Made by a program: the position numbers and the translations under genes. From Bacteroidales bacterium UBA5266 (GTDB taxonomy: Bacteria; Bacteroidota; Bacteroidia; Bacteroidales; WCHB1-69), in assembly GCA_002411545.1 (NCBI GenBank), contig DHTG01000059.1, positions 1 to 11,723 of the forward strand: 11,723 nucleotides of DNA, read 5' to 3'. How positions within the stretch are numbered: the first letter of the stretch is position 1; each line of letters starts with the position of its first letter. The notes below the pieces were generated by a model. The model searched no databases. It saw only the letters and a list, made by a program, of their open reading frames with translations, and had not been told where the DNA came from. Positions 1 to 7,390 of the stretch are shown in pieces.

Positions 1-861
1 CCGGAAACCCCATTACGCCTGCAAATCAACAACAGCAATGATATAGTAGAGACCTTGCAAACGCCATTGTATCCGGGAGATTCCATAGAGTATATCTTTA
101 CACAGCCTTATATTGTGCCGGAAGTTAATACGGTACAACCCTATTATCAAATCAGTGTAACTACGGAATTGAGTTGCGATTACATGGCTTCGAATAACAA
201 AGCTACTTTAATTGCCGGGGTTTCGGTAGTCGAATTGCAAGTCTTGTCCATAGAAACACCCGATCCGCTGGTATGTGATACAGGATTTTCGTATGTATAT
301 CCGAGCATTCAATTATCGAACAACGGTCATAATGATTTAGAAAATGTACGGATATATGTAAAGGTTGACAGTGCTTCGATGGAAGTATCAAAGATATCTG
401 AAGAGTTTGCCAGTGTTCCTGTCGGAGCGCAAGTGTATGGCTTTACCACTCCATACCCGGTTCCTAACCTAACAGGTAATTATGAAGTTACGGTATTTAT
501 CGATAAAGTTACGGGCGAAATGGACGATAGCAACGACACCTTGAGCATGGAAGCCTGTGCTATTAAATACGGTACGGCTATTCCGGGATATGATGCATCG
601 ATCAATTGGAGCATGGAACAAAACATGCCCAACCCGGCTTCAGCTTCCACACAGATAGACTACAGTATTCCTCAAGAAGGGGTAATTCGTTTTACTATAA
701 CAACGATTACGGGGCAAGTACTCCATAGTCAAGACATACCATCTGCTGCCGGTTCACATTCTTTGGAATTCGATACCCAACATTTGGCAGGAGGTATTTA
801 CTACTATAGCATGGAATATCAAGGCCAACGCATCGTAAAGAAGATGACCATACAGAAATAA
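1..861 (+). CDS. T9SS-secreted protein, C-terminal part (5' end outside window)
   Basis: The reading frame is open from base 1, so 286 residues of a longer protein are visible. A TTG at 55 lies inside the frame and need not be the start. Visible residues about 75-190 form a beta-rich region with the pattern of CARDB-type Ig-like domains (alternating hydrophobics, SNNGHNDLENV, DDSNDTLSM). An incomplete similar unit appears to precede it. Residues about 205-286 are a type A T9SS sorting domain: an NMPNPAS opening, the TITGQVLHSQ strand, the LAGGIYYYSM turn and a basic VKKMTIQK end. In this family the domain directs export through the T9SS translocon and is removed when the protein is attached at the cell surface. 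The catalytic or binding part must lie upstream, so the substrate cannot be named. The sorting domain is a confident call and the CARDB assignment is moderate. Confidence 0.85.
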   Translation, partial: PETPLRLQINNSNDIVETLQTPLYPGDSIEYIFTQPYIVPEVNTVQPYYQISVTTELSCDYMASNNKATLIAGVSVVELQVLSIETPDPLVCDTGFSYVYPSIQLSNNGHNDLENVRIYVKVDSASMEVSKISEEFASVPVGAQVYGFTTPYPVPNLTGNYEVTVFIDKVTGEMDDSNDTLSMEACAIKYGTAIPGYDASINWSMEQNMPNPASASTQIDYSIPQEGVIRFTITTITGQVLHSQDIPSAAGSHSLEFDTQHLAGGIYYYSMEYQGQRIVKKMTIQK

Positions 862-895
862 AAAGTTTCATTGTACATTTAGTTATTAATAAGGG

Positions 896-929
896 AGAAG
901 CTGTGTAAAAGCAGCTTCTTCTTTTTTTT
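896..929 (+). terminator. Intrinsic terminator after the T9SS cargo gene
   Basis: An 8-bp perfect stem (AGAAGCTG at 896-903, CAGCTTCT at 912-919) with an 8-base loop is followed by TC and a run of eight T at 922-929. It starts 35 bases past the stop codon and points in the gene's direction. Confidence 0.8.
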
Positions 930-1101
930 GTAATAATAAGATATTTTTGTATTTAAAGTGTTAAGGATTTTCATATGCAAATACAGCTTCAACACCAACT
1001 ATACCATGTGTAGCTATAAGTATTAAATTTTCTACTGTCGATGAACAAATGATATATTATTTATTTAATCAACAGATTAACACTGTTACACCAACAAACA
1101 G

Positions 1102-1608
1102 TTATTTTACGTTATCTTTTATCCACTCTTCAAGTTCTCCATTTTCATACATCTCTACTAACTCATCCACATCTTCATCTTTTTTTACTCCAATTCCTTT
1201 TTTATATATGTTAACAATGCTTTTCAGGCCTTCGTAATACCCTTGTTGTTTGTCCTTGCTGTAATTATTTTCAAGTGAATAACGTGTCCATCCACCCATG
1301 AAAAAAGTCAAAAAATCGGAATTTTTATCCGTATATTTTGAAAGTATGTCAGCATCAATAGAAATTGAAACAGATTTGGTGCCTACTATCCATTCCAGAA
1401 AAAAAGCATTGGCCTCTTTTCTTTTCTTTACTTCTTCATTTAAAGGGGTGTTTTCAAGCCAATTTATGCAAGCTATCACATCCGCTTCGTATTTTTTGAA
1501 ATCGCTTGCACGTTTCAAAACATAATTCTTTGGAACTACGAATTCTTGTGCATGCAAGCTGATGCATGCTAAAAATAAAATACTAATCATTAAAATTCTT
1601 TTTGTCAT
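1102..1608 (-). CDS. Small secreted protein of unknown function
   Basis: This gene encodes 168 residues. Residues 1-20 are a signal peptide: basic MTKR, a hydrophobic core ILMISILFLACISL, and probable cleavage after HA before Q21. This A-Q junction is typical of Bacteroidota exported proteins. Cys15 lies in the core, but its context (FLAC) is a poor lipobox, so signal peptidase I is more likely than lipidation. The mature part is about 148 residues, mostly helical and charged, with a hydrophobic patch near 98-110 (FLTFFMGGWTRY) and a strongly acidic tail (DEDVDELVEMYENGELEEW). I do not recognise a family. It has no sorting domain, so it is probably periplasmic or outer-membrane associated. 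It is transcribed alone and converges on the cargo gene at 1-861. A promoter element lies 73 bases upstream of the start. Confidence 0.75.
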   Translation of the reverse strand: MTKRILMISILFLACISLHAQEFVVPKNYVLKRASDFKKYEADVIACINWLENTPLNEEVKKRKEANAFFLEWIVGTKSVSISIDADILSKYTDKNSDFLTFFMGGWTRYSLENNYSKDKQQGYYEGLKSIVNIYKKGIGVKKDEDVDELVEMYENGELEEWIKDNVK

Positions 1609-1680
1609 AATGTAATAAATTAAAATGTTTTAACTATTATTTATCTATAATGGTTTTGGTTTTATCCCCTTTTCTCAAGG

Positions 1681-1688
1681 CAAAAGTA
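1681..1688 (-). promoter_or_regulatory. Bacteroidota -7 element for the small secreted protein
   Basis: On the minus strand this reads TACTTTTG, an exact match to the TAnnTTTG element recognised by the Bacteroidota primary sigma factor. Transcription would start about 65-70 bases before the ATG at 1608. No TTG -33 element is visible at the usual 17-23 base spacing, so this rests on one half-site. Confidence 0.45.
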
Positions 1689-1752
1689 TAAAATTTTATT
1701 GAATAAGATGTTTTATGGATGTATTATTTTTATTTGAGCGTTTAAGACAGTG

Positions 1753-2184
1753 TTAACAAGTTGTTATTTTTTTTTGTTTTCTTTTATAAAAAATATTTTC
1801 ATTTCCGCAGTGCAGGCATTTGTTCCTATGTACACATAAAAGTTGTTCGCATACAGGACATTGCCATTTTATGGTTTCTTGTTTTATAAAAGCCTCTAAT
1901 CCGATTTCCCGTATGAGAATTAAGTTTTGTATGGGACTTTCACTATAATTTGTTGCATAGCGTTTTTCAAGGTTCTTCAATCTACGGCAGGGAAATTTTT
2001 CACAGTCGAAACAAAAGGAATGTATATTGCCTTTTTTTTCGGGACACATTTTAAAACTGCACATTTCACAACGATACGCTTTATTTCCATCAGCCAGACA
2101 TCCCGCACAGGTGTTTTTGTTACGTTGAAATCCATAGCAAATAGTACAGATAATACCGCAAGGGGCTATGTGTAAGGATTTCAT
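1753..2184 (-). CDS. DUF3795-type cysteine-rich protein, probably zinc-binding
   Basis: This gene encodes 143 residues with 16 cysteines. The N-terminal half has the DUF3795 pattern: APCGIICTICYG (C9, C13, C16), CAGC (26-29), CEMC (39-42), C47, CFDC (58-61) and C66 in a KFPC motif. The family is common in anaerobic bacteria and its function is unknown. The C-terminal part adds a second possible zinc ribbon, CPVC (109-112) paired with C123 and C126. It ends in a lysine-rich tail. The cysteine spacing suggests structural zinc sites rather than an iron-sulfur redox centre, but this is inference. There is no signal peptide, so it is cytoplasmic. It follows the kinase gene by 19 bases on the same strand and is probably the last cistron of the aspS operon. 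No convincing terminator was found downstream. Confidence 0.8.
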   Translation of the reverse strand: MKSLHIAPCGIICTICYGFQRNKNTCAGCLADGNKAYRCEMCSFKMCPEKKGNIHSFCFDCEKFPCRRLKNLEKRYATNYSESPIQNLILIREIGLEAFIKQETIKWQCPVCEQLLCVHRNKCLHCGNENIFYKRKQKKITTC

Positions 2185-2203
2185 GTTAGTGTATGAATGT
2201 TAT

Positions 2204-3190
2204 TTACCCTTTACTTTCGATGTTTCGAATGTCGGAAGATAGATTTTCCCATTCTTTGTCGCTGAATTTAGGACCGATCACCGAAATGATGTTAGAGGAG
2301 AGGAAGGACCCTAGTTTACCGCAGGTTTCTATGGAATAGTTTTTGGCTAAACCGTGTAGGAATCCGGAGGCGTAGATGTCGCCGGCACCTGTTGTATCGC
2401 GACGTGTAGCAGGATAAGCCTCCAAACGATAGCTATGTTCTCCTTTTTGTATCAAGGAGCCTTTGGCGCCAATCTTTACGACCGCAATCTCGCACATGCT
2501 TGATATAGCTTGGAGGGCTTCTACGGGTTTTTCCCCCGTAAAGGCTTTGGCTTCTTCTTCATTGGCGAAAACGATGTCTACTTGATTCCGGACTAAATGT
2601 TGTAAAAAGTCTAAGTTGTCTTCTACCACATTATAGCTGGCTAAATCTAAGGATACCATTATTTTTTTTTCTTTGGCTAAACGGATGGCTTTGGTAATCA
2701 AATCGTGGTTTTGTACCAGATAGCCTTCAATGTGGAAGATATCGTATCCATTGAAAAGTTCGGGCGTAATATCATCGGGAGTCAATTCGGCGGCAGCTCC
2801 TAAAAAGGTGGCAAAAGTTCGTTCCCCGTCCTTTGAAACAAAAGCGGTGGCAAAACCGGTCATGGAATTACTGTCAATAAGCAAAGGTTTAATGCCGCTG
2901 TTTTGTATGTCGTTGTAAAATAGTTTTCCTTTTTCATCTTTCCCGACTTTGCCTATGAATCCGGCGCTTGTTCCGAGTTTACGTATGCCGTGGATGGTAT
3001 TGGAAGCAGAACCTCCCGTAGCCAAGGTTTTGGGTAGTTCGGAGGTATACTTATCTATCGTTAAAGCTTGTGGATGATCAATTAACTGCATACTCCCTTT
3101 GGGTAGTTGGAAGGTGGTAAGTAGGTTGTCGTGTTCCAATTCAATGAGAATGTCGACCAAAGCATTTCCCATTCCTAATATTTTTTTCAT
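2204..3190 (-). CDS. PfkB-family kinase, adenosine-kinase-like
   Basis: This gene encodes 328 residues of a ribokinase/PfkB-fold small-molecule kinase, which transfers the ATP gamma-phosphate to a sugar or nucleoside hydroxyl. The N-terminus ILGMGNALVDIL (4-15) is the first family strand with its substrate-binding Asp. GGSASNT (59-65) is the di-glycine hinge. NEEE at 210-213 fits the NxxE Mg/phosphate motif. DTTGAGD (265-271) is PfkB signature 2, with D271 as the catalytic base and the GAG anion hole. The length matches the family. The GNALVDI start and GGSASNTIHG hinge resemble sequences annotated as adenosine kinase in Bacteroidota, but PfkB paralogues differ mainly in substrate, so nucleoside specificity is inferred. 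It is cytoplasmic, lies 27 bases downstream of the methyltransferase and 19 bases upstream of the DUF3795 gene, and is probably cotranscribed with both. Confidence 0.88.
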   Translation of the reverse strand: MKKILGMGNALVDILIELEHDNLLTTFQLPKGSMQLIDHPQALTIDKYTSELPKTLATGGSASNTIHGIRKLGTSAGFIGKVGKDEKGKLFYNDIQNSGIKPLLIDSNSMTGFATAFVSKDGERTFATFLGAAAELTPDDITPELFNGYDIFHIEGYLVQNHDLITKAIRLAKEKKIMVSLDLASYNVVEDNLDFLQHLVRNQVDIVFANEEEAKAFTGEKPVEALQAISSMCEIAVVKIGAKGSLIQKGEHSYRLEAYPATRRDTTGAGDIYASGFLHGLAKNYSIETCGKLGSFLSSNIISVIGPKFSDKEWENLSSDIRNIESKG

Positions 3191-3217
3191 CTATCGAAAG
3201 GTTTTTAGAGATTAATA

Positions 3218-3994
3218 CTATGTTTTCAATTGTAAGATATAATAAGCAGCAGTGGTATAAAAGTTTCGAATATAGGGTAGTTTCCCAAAGAAGGTAGATA
3301 CTTTACGGGGTTTGAGGTTGAATTTGATTTCGTAATTCGGATTGATAAAGTAAAATTGTTTGTCGAGGATGTGGTAGTTTTCCTTGTGAACAATACATTC
3401 AAAGCGTTCGATGGATATGCCTGTTTCTTTCACTTCGAGGAGTGATGTAGGGTCTTCACCATGTTTAATCAAAAGTTTACGGTAAGATGTAGCGGGCAAT
3501 AGATGGATGTAAGGCATTTTCGACAGTTTGCTTTGACATACTTGTTGATGTCCGCCAAAAGGATTTTGCCAGGGAGGAAATCCGAAAAAAAGTACGCCAC
3601 CGGGAGCAAGAAAATGCTTGACGTATTGCATAAATACTTCTTGGTGTGGAATGTGTTCGATGACATCCCTAAGCATGATAAGGTCATAGGTTCGGTCTTT
3701 GCTGTCGACTTTATAAATATCGGAGGCTATAAATTCTATATTCTGTTTATTCGGATGATCTTCATAGAAAGTTTTGGCATTTTCGATTTGTGCTTCATTG
3801 ATGTCGATGCCTGTGCATAGGCAATTTTTATCTAAAAAGGGTTTTAAATTACCTCCTTCGCCACAACCGATTTCCAATACTTTGGTGTTTTCGTTGATGG
3901 GAAAAAACTGTTGAATATAGGGAATCACATATTTGTTGGTAGTGAATGTTTGTTCATAAAAATATAATTTCCTGTCAACGTATCGGATATGCAT
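3218..3994 (-). CDS. Class I SAM-dependent methyltransferase
   Basis: This gene encodes 258 residues. The Rossmann methyltransferase core is clear: motif I VLEIGCGEGG (39-48) for SAM, acidic motif II GIDI (62-65) for the ribose hydroxyls, SDIY (91-94) near the adenine, LRDVIEHIP (108-116) as motif IV/post-motif, and LAPGGVLFFGFPPW (129-142) as motif V/VI. The arrangement is that of the Methyltransf_11/UbiE-COQ5-like group that acts on small molecules or lipids. The C-terminal third (about 150-258), with aromatic and basic residues, probably recognises the substrate but suggests no specific one. There is no signal peptide. The start lies only 3 bases after the aspS stop codon, so the two genes are almost certainly cotranscribed and perhaps translationally coupled. 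Substrate unknown. Confidence 0.85.
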   Translation of the reverse strand: MHIRYVDRKLYFYEQTFTTNKYVIPYIQQFFPINENTKVLEIGCGEGGNLKPFLDKNCLCTGIDINEAQIENAKTFYEDHPNKQNIEFIASDIYKVDSKDRTYDLIMLRDVIEHIPHQEVFMQYVKHFLAPGGVLFFGFPPWQNPFGGHQQVCQSKLSKMPYIHLLPATSYRKLLIKHGEDPTSLLEVKETGISIERFECIVHKENYHILDKQFYFINPNYEIKFNLKPRKVSTFFGKLPYIRNFYTTAAYYILQLKT

Positions 3995-3997
3995 AGC

Positions 3998-5749
3998 TTA
4001 CTTTTTAGTTATGGCTTTAAGATTGAGTTCGTCCAGTTGTTGGGGGCTGATAGGGGCGGGAGCGTCGACCATTACATCGCGTCCGGCATTGTTTTTTGGG
4101 AAAGCGATAAAGTCGCGTATGGAATCCATCCCATTAAAAACGGAACACATACGGTCAAACCCGAAGGCAATGCCGCCGTGAGGAGGTGCCCCATATTGAA
4201 AGGCATTCATTAGAAATCCGAACTGACGTTCGGCTTCTTCGTCGGTAAAGCCCAACGTATGAAATATTTTCTTTTGTAATTGATGGTCATGGATACGTAT
4301 GGAACCGCCACCTATTTCAGTGCCGTTGATTACCAAATCATAGGCATTGGCACGTACTTTTTCGGGATGTGTTTCTAACAAAGGAATGTCTTCCAGTTTG
4401 GGAGAGGTAAAAGGATGATGTTTGGCATAATAACGTTGTGTTTCTTCGTCCCATTCTAAGAGAGGAAAGTCGACAACCCATAAGGGTTTGAATACATTAG
4501 GTTTGCGTAATCCGAGACGTTGTCCCATTTCCAGTCGTAATTCGCCCATTACTTTTTGTGTTTTTTCTTGTTTTCCGCTTACGATTAAAATCAAATCGCC
4601 GGTTTTGGCTTGGCACTTGACGGCAACGTCTTTCAAATCATCATGTGTATAGAATTTATCTACCGACGATTTATAGTTTCCATCTTCCAAACACAAGATA
4701 TAAACTAATCCTGTAGCACCTATTTGCGGACGTTTCACGAAATCGGTGAGTTCGTCTAATTGTTTACGTGTATAAGAACCGCATCCTTCGGCACAGATAC
4801 CCAGTATTAACTCGGCATCGTTGAACACCTTAAAATCTTTGTGTTGCAAAAGTTCGTTCAATTCAACGAATTTCATGTCAAAGCGTAAGTCGGGCTTGTC
4901 GGAGCCGTAATATTTCATGGCCTCGTCGTAGCTCAAACGTTCAAAGTCATCAACATCAACGTTTTTCGTAACATGCAATAGATGTTTAAACAAACCTTCA
5001 AAAAGGGGTAAGATGTCATCCTGCTTTACGAACGACATTTCGCAGTCTATTTGTGTGAATTCCGGTTGTCGGTCGGAGCGAAGGTCCTCATCGCGGAAAC
5101 ATCGTACAATTTGAAAGTATTTATCCATGCCTGCTATCATCAACAATTGCTTGAATTGTTGGGGTGATTGCGGTAGGGCGTAAAACTGACCCTCGTTAGT
5201 ACGGGAGGGAACTACAAAATCCCTGGCTCCTTCGGGGGTGGAACGGATTAAGAAAGGGGTTTCTATTTCAAGGAAGCCTTCCTTATGCAAGTAATTCCTA
5301 ACTTCAATAGATAAAGTATGTCGAAATCGTAAATTCTGTTGTAGCGGATTGCGCCTTAGGTCTAAATATCGATATTGCATCCGTAGTTCGTCGCCTCCGT
5401 CACTGTGGTCTTCAATGGTGAAAGGAGGAAGCTTAGAAGGATTAAGTATCTGTATTTCCGTTACATTGATTTCAATATCGCCGGTAGGCATGGCTTTGTT
5501 TTTGCTGTAGCGTTCCACCACTTCGCCTTTGACTTGAATCACAAATTCTCTACCCAGCTTACGTGCTTGTTCGCATAATCCGGCATTTGTTTCCATGTTA
5601 AAGGCTAATTGTGTAATGCCGTAGCGATCGCGTAAGTCAATAAAGGTCATCCCGCCTAAATTTCGAATCCGCTGTACCCATCCGCTTAAACTTACACTTT
5701 TGTGTAAATCTTTTAGGCTTAATTCTCCGCATGTATGTGTTCTATACAT
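3998..5749 (-). CDS. aspS: Aspartyl-tRNA synthetase
   Basis: This gene encodes 583 residues, the normal size of a bacterial AspRS. It charges tRNA-Asp with aspartate through an aspartyl-adenylate in the cytoplasm. An OB-fold anticodon-binding domain (about 1-110, [23 protein letters not shown] region) is followed by the class II catalytic core. The aspartate-pocket loop is QSPQQFK (194-200). Motif 2 is [14 protein letters not shown] (218-231) and motif 3 is GGIAFGFDR (525-533). The bacterial GAD insertion lies between motifs 2 and 3 (about 290-425), followed by HHPFTSP (444-450). Residue 31 is Leu in the context RNLGG, as in discriminating AspRS, whereas non-discriminating enzymes typically carry His there. 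This suggests it does not charge tRNA-Asn. The ATG at 5749 fits the family N-terminus ([10 protein letters not shown]). It is the first gene of the minus-strand operon, with a promoter element 37 bases upstream. Confidence 0.97.
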   Translation of the reverse strand: MYRTHTCGELSLKDLHKSVSLSGWVQRIRNLGGMTFIDLRDRYGITQLAFNMETNAGLCEQARKLGREFVIQVKGEVVERYSKNKAMPTGDIEINVTEIQILNPSKLPPFTIEDHSDGGDELRMQYRYLDLRRNPLQQNLRFRHTLSIEVRNYLHKEGFLEIETPFLIRSTPEGARDFVVPSRTNEGQFYALPQSPQQFKQLLMIAGMDKYFQIVRCFRDEDLRSDRQPEFTQIDCEMSFVKQDDILPLFEGLFKHLLHVTKNVDVDDFERLSYDEAMKYYGSDKPDLRFDMKFVELNELLQHKDFKVFNDAELILGICAEGCGSYTRKQLDELTDFVKRPQIGATGLVYILCLEDGNYKSSVDKFYTHDDLKDVAVKCQAKTGDLILIVSGKQEKTQKVMGELRLEMGQRLGLRKPNVFKPLWVVDFPLLEWDEETQRYYAKHHPFTSPKLEDIPLLETHPEKVRANAYDLVINGTEIGGGSIRIHDHQLQKKIFHTLGFTDEEAERQFGFLMNAFQYGAPPHGGIAFGFDRMCSVFNGMDSIRDFIAFPKNNAGRDVMVDAPAPISPQQLDELNLKAITKK

Positions 5750-5785
5750 TGTTTCTGTTTATAATATGGAAATTTAATAAGTGTG

Positions 5786-5793
5786 CAAATTTA
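5786..5793 (-). promoter_or_regulatory. Bacteroidota -7 element upstream of aspS
   Basis: On the minus strand this is TAAATTTG, an exact TAnnTTTG match, placing the transcript start about 30 bases before the aspS ATG. No TTG is present at the expected -33 distance. It probably drives aspS, the methyltransferase, the kinase and the DUF3795 gene. Confidence 0.55.
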
Positions 5794-5853
5794 CAAAAAT
5801 TATCAAAAGGAGTTGCGAAGGTTAAACAATTATAAATTAAAATGTGATATGAA

Positions 5854-5881
5854 TTGACTTGTGATTTTCAGGACAAGTCAA
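5854..5881. repeat. 9-bp perfect inverted repeat at the edge of the sorting-domain remnant
   Basis: TTGACTTGT (5854-5862) and ACAAGTCAA (5873-5881) are exact reverse complements separated by 10 bases. No T-run follows, so it does not look like a terminator. It straddles the upstream end of the coding remnant at 5865-6156, which is also where the in-frame TGA (5862-5864) cuts the reading frame. It may be an operator-like site or a scar of rearrangement. Confidence 0.5.
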
Positions 5882-6156
5882 CTTTACGTGTCCTAAAACG
5901 GATATACAGGAACCAAATATTCTTCAAAACGTTTCTATTTTTCCAAATCCGGCAGAAACACAAATTAATATTCAATCAAATATTGATATTGTTGATATCA
6001 ACATATATGATATGACAGGAAAAAGAGTTTTATGTCATTCCAACCTCCATTCAAATTATCATTCATTGGATATTGATCTCCTTTCTGAAGGATTATACAT
6101 AATGAAAATTACCACAGTAAAAGGAGTTGAAAATAAAAAATTGCTTGTCAGGTAAG
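5865..6156 (+). pseudogene. Orphan T9SS sorting-domain remnant, frameshifted
   Basis: From 5865 this translates as FSGQVNFTCPKTDIQEPN and then a recognisable type A T9SS sorting domain: NVSIFPNPAET, INIYDMTGKRVL, LSEGLYIMKITT. An in-frame TGA at 5862-5864 stops it upstream and no start codon or signal peptide is present, so the body of the cargo protein is gone. Near the end, a run of five A (6119-6123) shifts the frame and gives a premature TGA at 6129-6131. With four A the frame continues as VKGVENKKLLVR and ends at the TAA at 6154-6156, which is the expected C-terminus of the family. It lies divergent to aspS with no visible promoter of its own. This is decayed sequence unless the A-run is a sequencing error, and even then the 5' end is missing. 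Confidence 0.75.
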
Positions 6157-6203
6157 AGTGATTGTGAATCATCATTGTCCGATAAGAATTTCGATATTTT
6201 AAC

Positions 6204-6263
6204 AGATTCTTCGCTTCTCTACGCAAAGCATAAGACTGTCATTCTGAGCGAAGTGAAGAATCT
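6204..6263. repeat. Palindromic intergenic repeat (AGATTCTTC...GAAGAATCT type)
   Basis: AGATTCTTCGCTTC (6204-6217) and GAAGTGAAGAATCT (6250-6263) form a 14-bp stem with one G.T pair and a 32-base loop. The right arm and its flank (TGTCATTCTGAGCGAAG, 6237-6253) match a short repeat I recall as scattered through intergenic DNA of many Bacteroidota and other genomes. A short ORF over this region has no protein-like features. It is probably a copy of a non-autonomous palindromic element. Only one copy is present in the window, so its repetitive nature rests on recall. Confidence 0.55.
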
Positions 6264-6358
6264 TTTTAAAGAAAATTATTATCCATATAATCAGCCTTCT
6301 ACAAAATAATTTTAATTATTTTAAAAAAAAATATAAATACGTATTATTATTAATTCCT

Positions 6359-6392
6359 TTTGCCAAAAAAAATTATTTTCATCTTATATTTG
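6359..6392 (+). promoter_or_regulatory. Bacteroidota promoter upstream of the broken cargo gene
   Basis: A TTTG at 6359-6362 and TATATTTG at 6385-6392 match the -33 and -7 (TAnnTTTG) elements with 22 bases between them, inside the accepted spacing. The start of transcription would be near 6399, leaving a leader of about 80 bases before the ATG at 6481. The leader has one small GC-rich patch (GTGCGGCGTCAGCAC, 6445-6459) able to form a 4-bp stem. Confidence 0.5.
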
Positions 6393-6480
6393 ACCTTTAA
6401 AAATAATAATAAAACTTCATTAATCAATAAATAAACTTTATAAGTGCGGCGTCAGCACGATAATCACTGACAAAACGATC

Positions 6481-7010
6481 ATGAAAAAACAATGTATAAT
6501 ATTATTTATTTTACTTGCATTAGCTTTTAAGATAAATGCACAGATTCCAAACAACGGATTTGAAAACTGGACAACAACCGTTGATTATGAAACTCCTACA
6601 TTTTGGACATGTGGTAATTCAAGTTCTTCAGGAGTTTTTTACCCTGTTAAAAAATCCACAGACCATTATCCAGCTTCTTTAGGTAATTACTCTATACGAT
6701 TAGAGAATAAACTTCCTTTAACTAATGGCTCTTCTTATGGATTTGCATTTACAGAAAACGGAACTGAAAATGCATGTTTTCCTTTAGTCTGTTTCCTAAT
6801 CCGGCACATGACATTGTCAATTTGGATATTGAAAACACAAACAATCCTGACATTATATTTACTATCTATAATATGTTTGGTAAACTTGTCAAATCAGAAA
6901 GACTTATTCGTAAACAAATAGACATTTCGGATTTGTGTAATGGTATGTATATGCTTGAAATTAAATCTAATGAAGGAACTGCTAGACGGAAAATAATCAT
7001 CCGAAAATAA
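6481..7010 (+). pseudogene. Broken T9SS cargo gene (signal peptide, partial domain, shifted sorting domain)
   Basis: Frame 1 from the ATG at 6481 gives a signal peptide (MKKQCIILFILLALAFKINA, cleavage before Q21) and about 75 residues opening with IPNNGFENWTT and including DHYPASLGNYSIRLENK. This layout resembles N-terminal carbohydrate-binding-like domains (PCMD type) of Bacteroidota secreted proteins. From about 6774 homology moves to another frame, which encodes FSLFPNPAHD, FTIYNMFGKLV, LCNGMYMLEI and RRKIIIRK, a complete type A sorting domain ending at 7010. Frame 1 instead runs on without homology to a stop at 6919-6921. One extra T in the run at 6777-6780 would join both parts (ENACF then SFSLFPNP). 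The first domain also looks cut short after SYGFAFT, so an internal deletion is likely too. The promoter upstream still looks intact. Most likely a pseudogene; a sequencing indel in a T-run is the alternative. Confidence 0.75.
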
Positions 7011-7336
7011 AAAACATAGAGTGTCCTGTTTCCAATTCCACCATTTTAATTTTTCCACATCCTGTTTTCCCTCAGGAGTTTCTGCGTAATAGATGGTACA
7101 CCGAAAAACATACAACAAGCATTTGTCCTGTAAGCAACCTGTATAACGAATCAGACAAAGTTTCGGGAATTTCAAAAAATTACAAAATGATTGAAAAATT
7201 ATTCGATGATAATTTTTGGGTGTCCCAGTGTAGAGGTCATGAGTTTTAATCTGTAACCAACGATTTATAAAATTTATAGTTAAGAATCATGATTTTTTCT
7301 ATACAAGATGAATGTGTGTTGGCCTGAGTAAAGTGA
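7011..7336. other. AT-rich intergenic stretch, no assignable gene
   Basis: No recognisable gene was found between the broken cargo gene and the ugd leader. A plus-strand frame stays open from inside the previous gene to a TAA at about 7249 (it includes LRNRWYTEKHTTS and SKNYKMIEKLFDDNFW), but it has no suitable start and no family I recognise. An AT-only hairpin (AAAAATTAT 7194-7202, ATAATTTTT 7209-7217) could act as a weak terminator. The region may hold eroded coding sequence. Confidence 0.4.
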
Positions 7337-7390
7337 GAATCCTTTAAGTTTTATCCGTGAATAATAAGGATTCATATATATTTTTTTTTT
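7337..7390 (+). terminator. Terminator-like hairpin with T-run ahead of the ugd promoter
   Basis: GAATCCTT (7337-7344) and AAGGATTC (7366-7373) form an 8-bp perfect stem with a 21-base loop. It is followed by ATATATA and ten T (7381-7390). The loop is long and the T-run starts 7 bases after the stem, so it is weaker than a textbook terminator. Its position just before the ugd -7 element would isolate ugd from upstream transcription. Confidence 0.4.

Noticed and set aside
55..861. TTG at 55 as the start of the first gene
   Set aside because: The frame is open upstream to base 1 with protein-like sequence, no signal peptide follows the TTG, and T9SS cargo needs one. The gene is simply cut by the window edge.
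1690..1752. Terminator for the aspS operon after the DUF3795 gene
   Set aside because: No stem followed by a T-run on the minus strand could be found.
6127..6309. 60-residue ORF across the palindromic repeat
   Set aside because: It overlaps the tail of the sorting-domain remnant and translates the repeat itself, with no protein-like features.
5865..7010. Programmed ribosomal frameshifting in the two broken cargo genes
   Set aside because: The first has no start region at all, and neither site shows a standard slippery heptamer with a downstream structure. Decay or indel error is simpler.
6894..7175. Minus-strand ORF with KLKWWNWK as an acyltransferase fragment
   Set aside because: The likeness to CatB-type C-termini covers only a few residues, no hexapeptide repeats are present, and it overlaps the sorting domain on the other strand.
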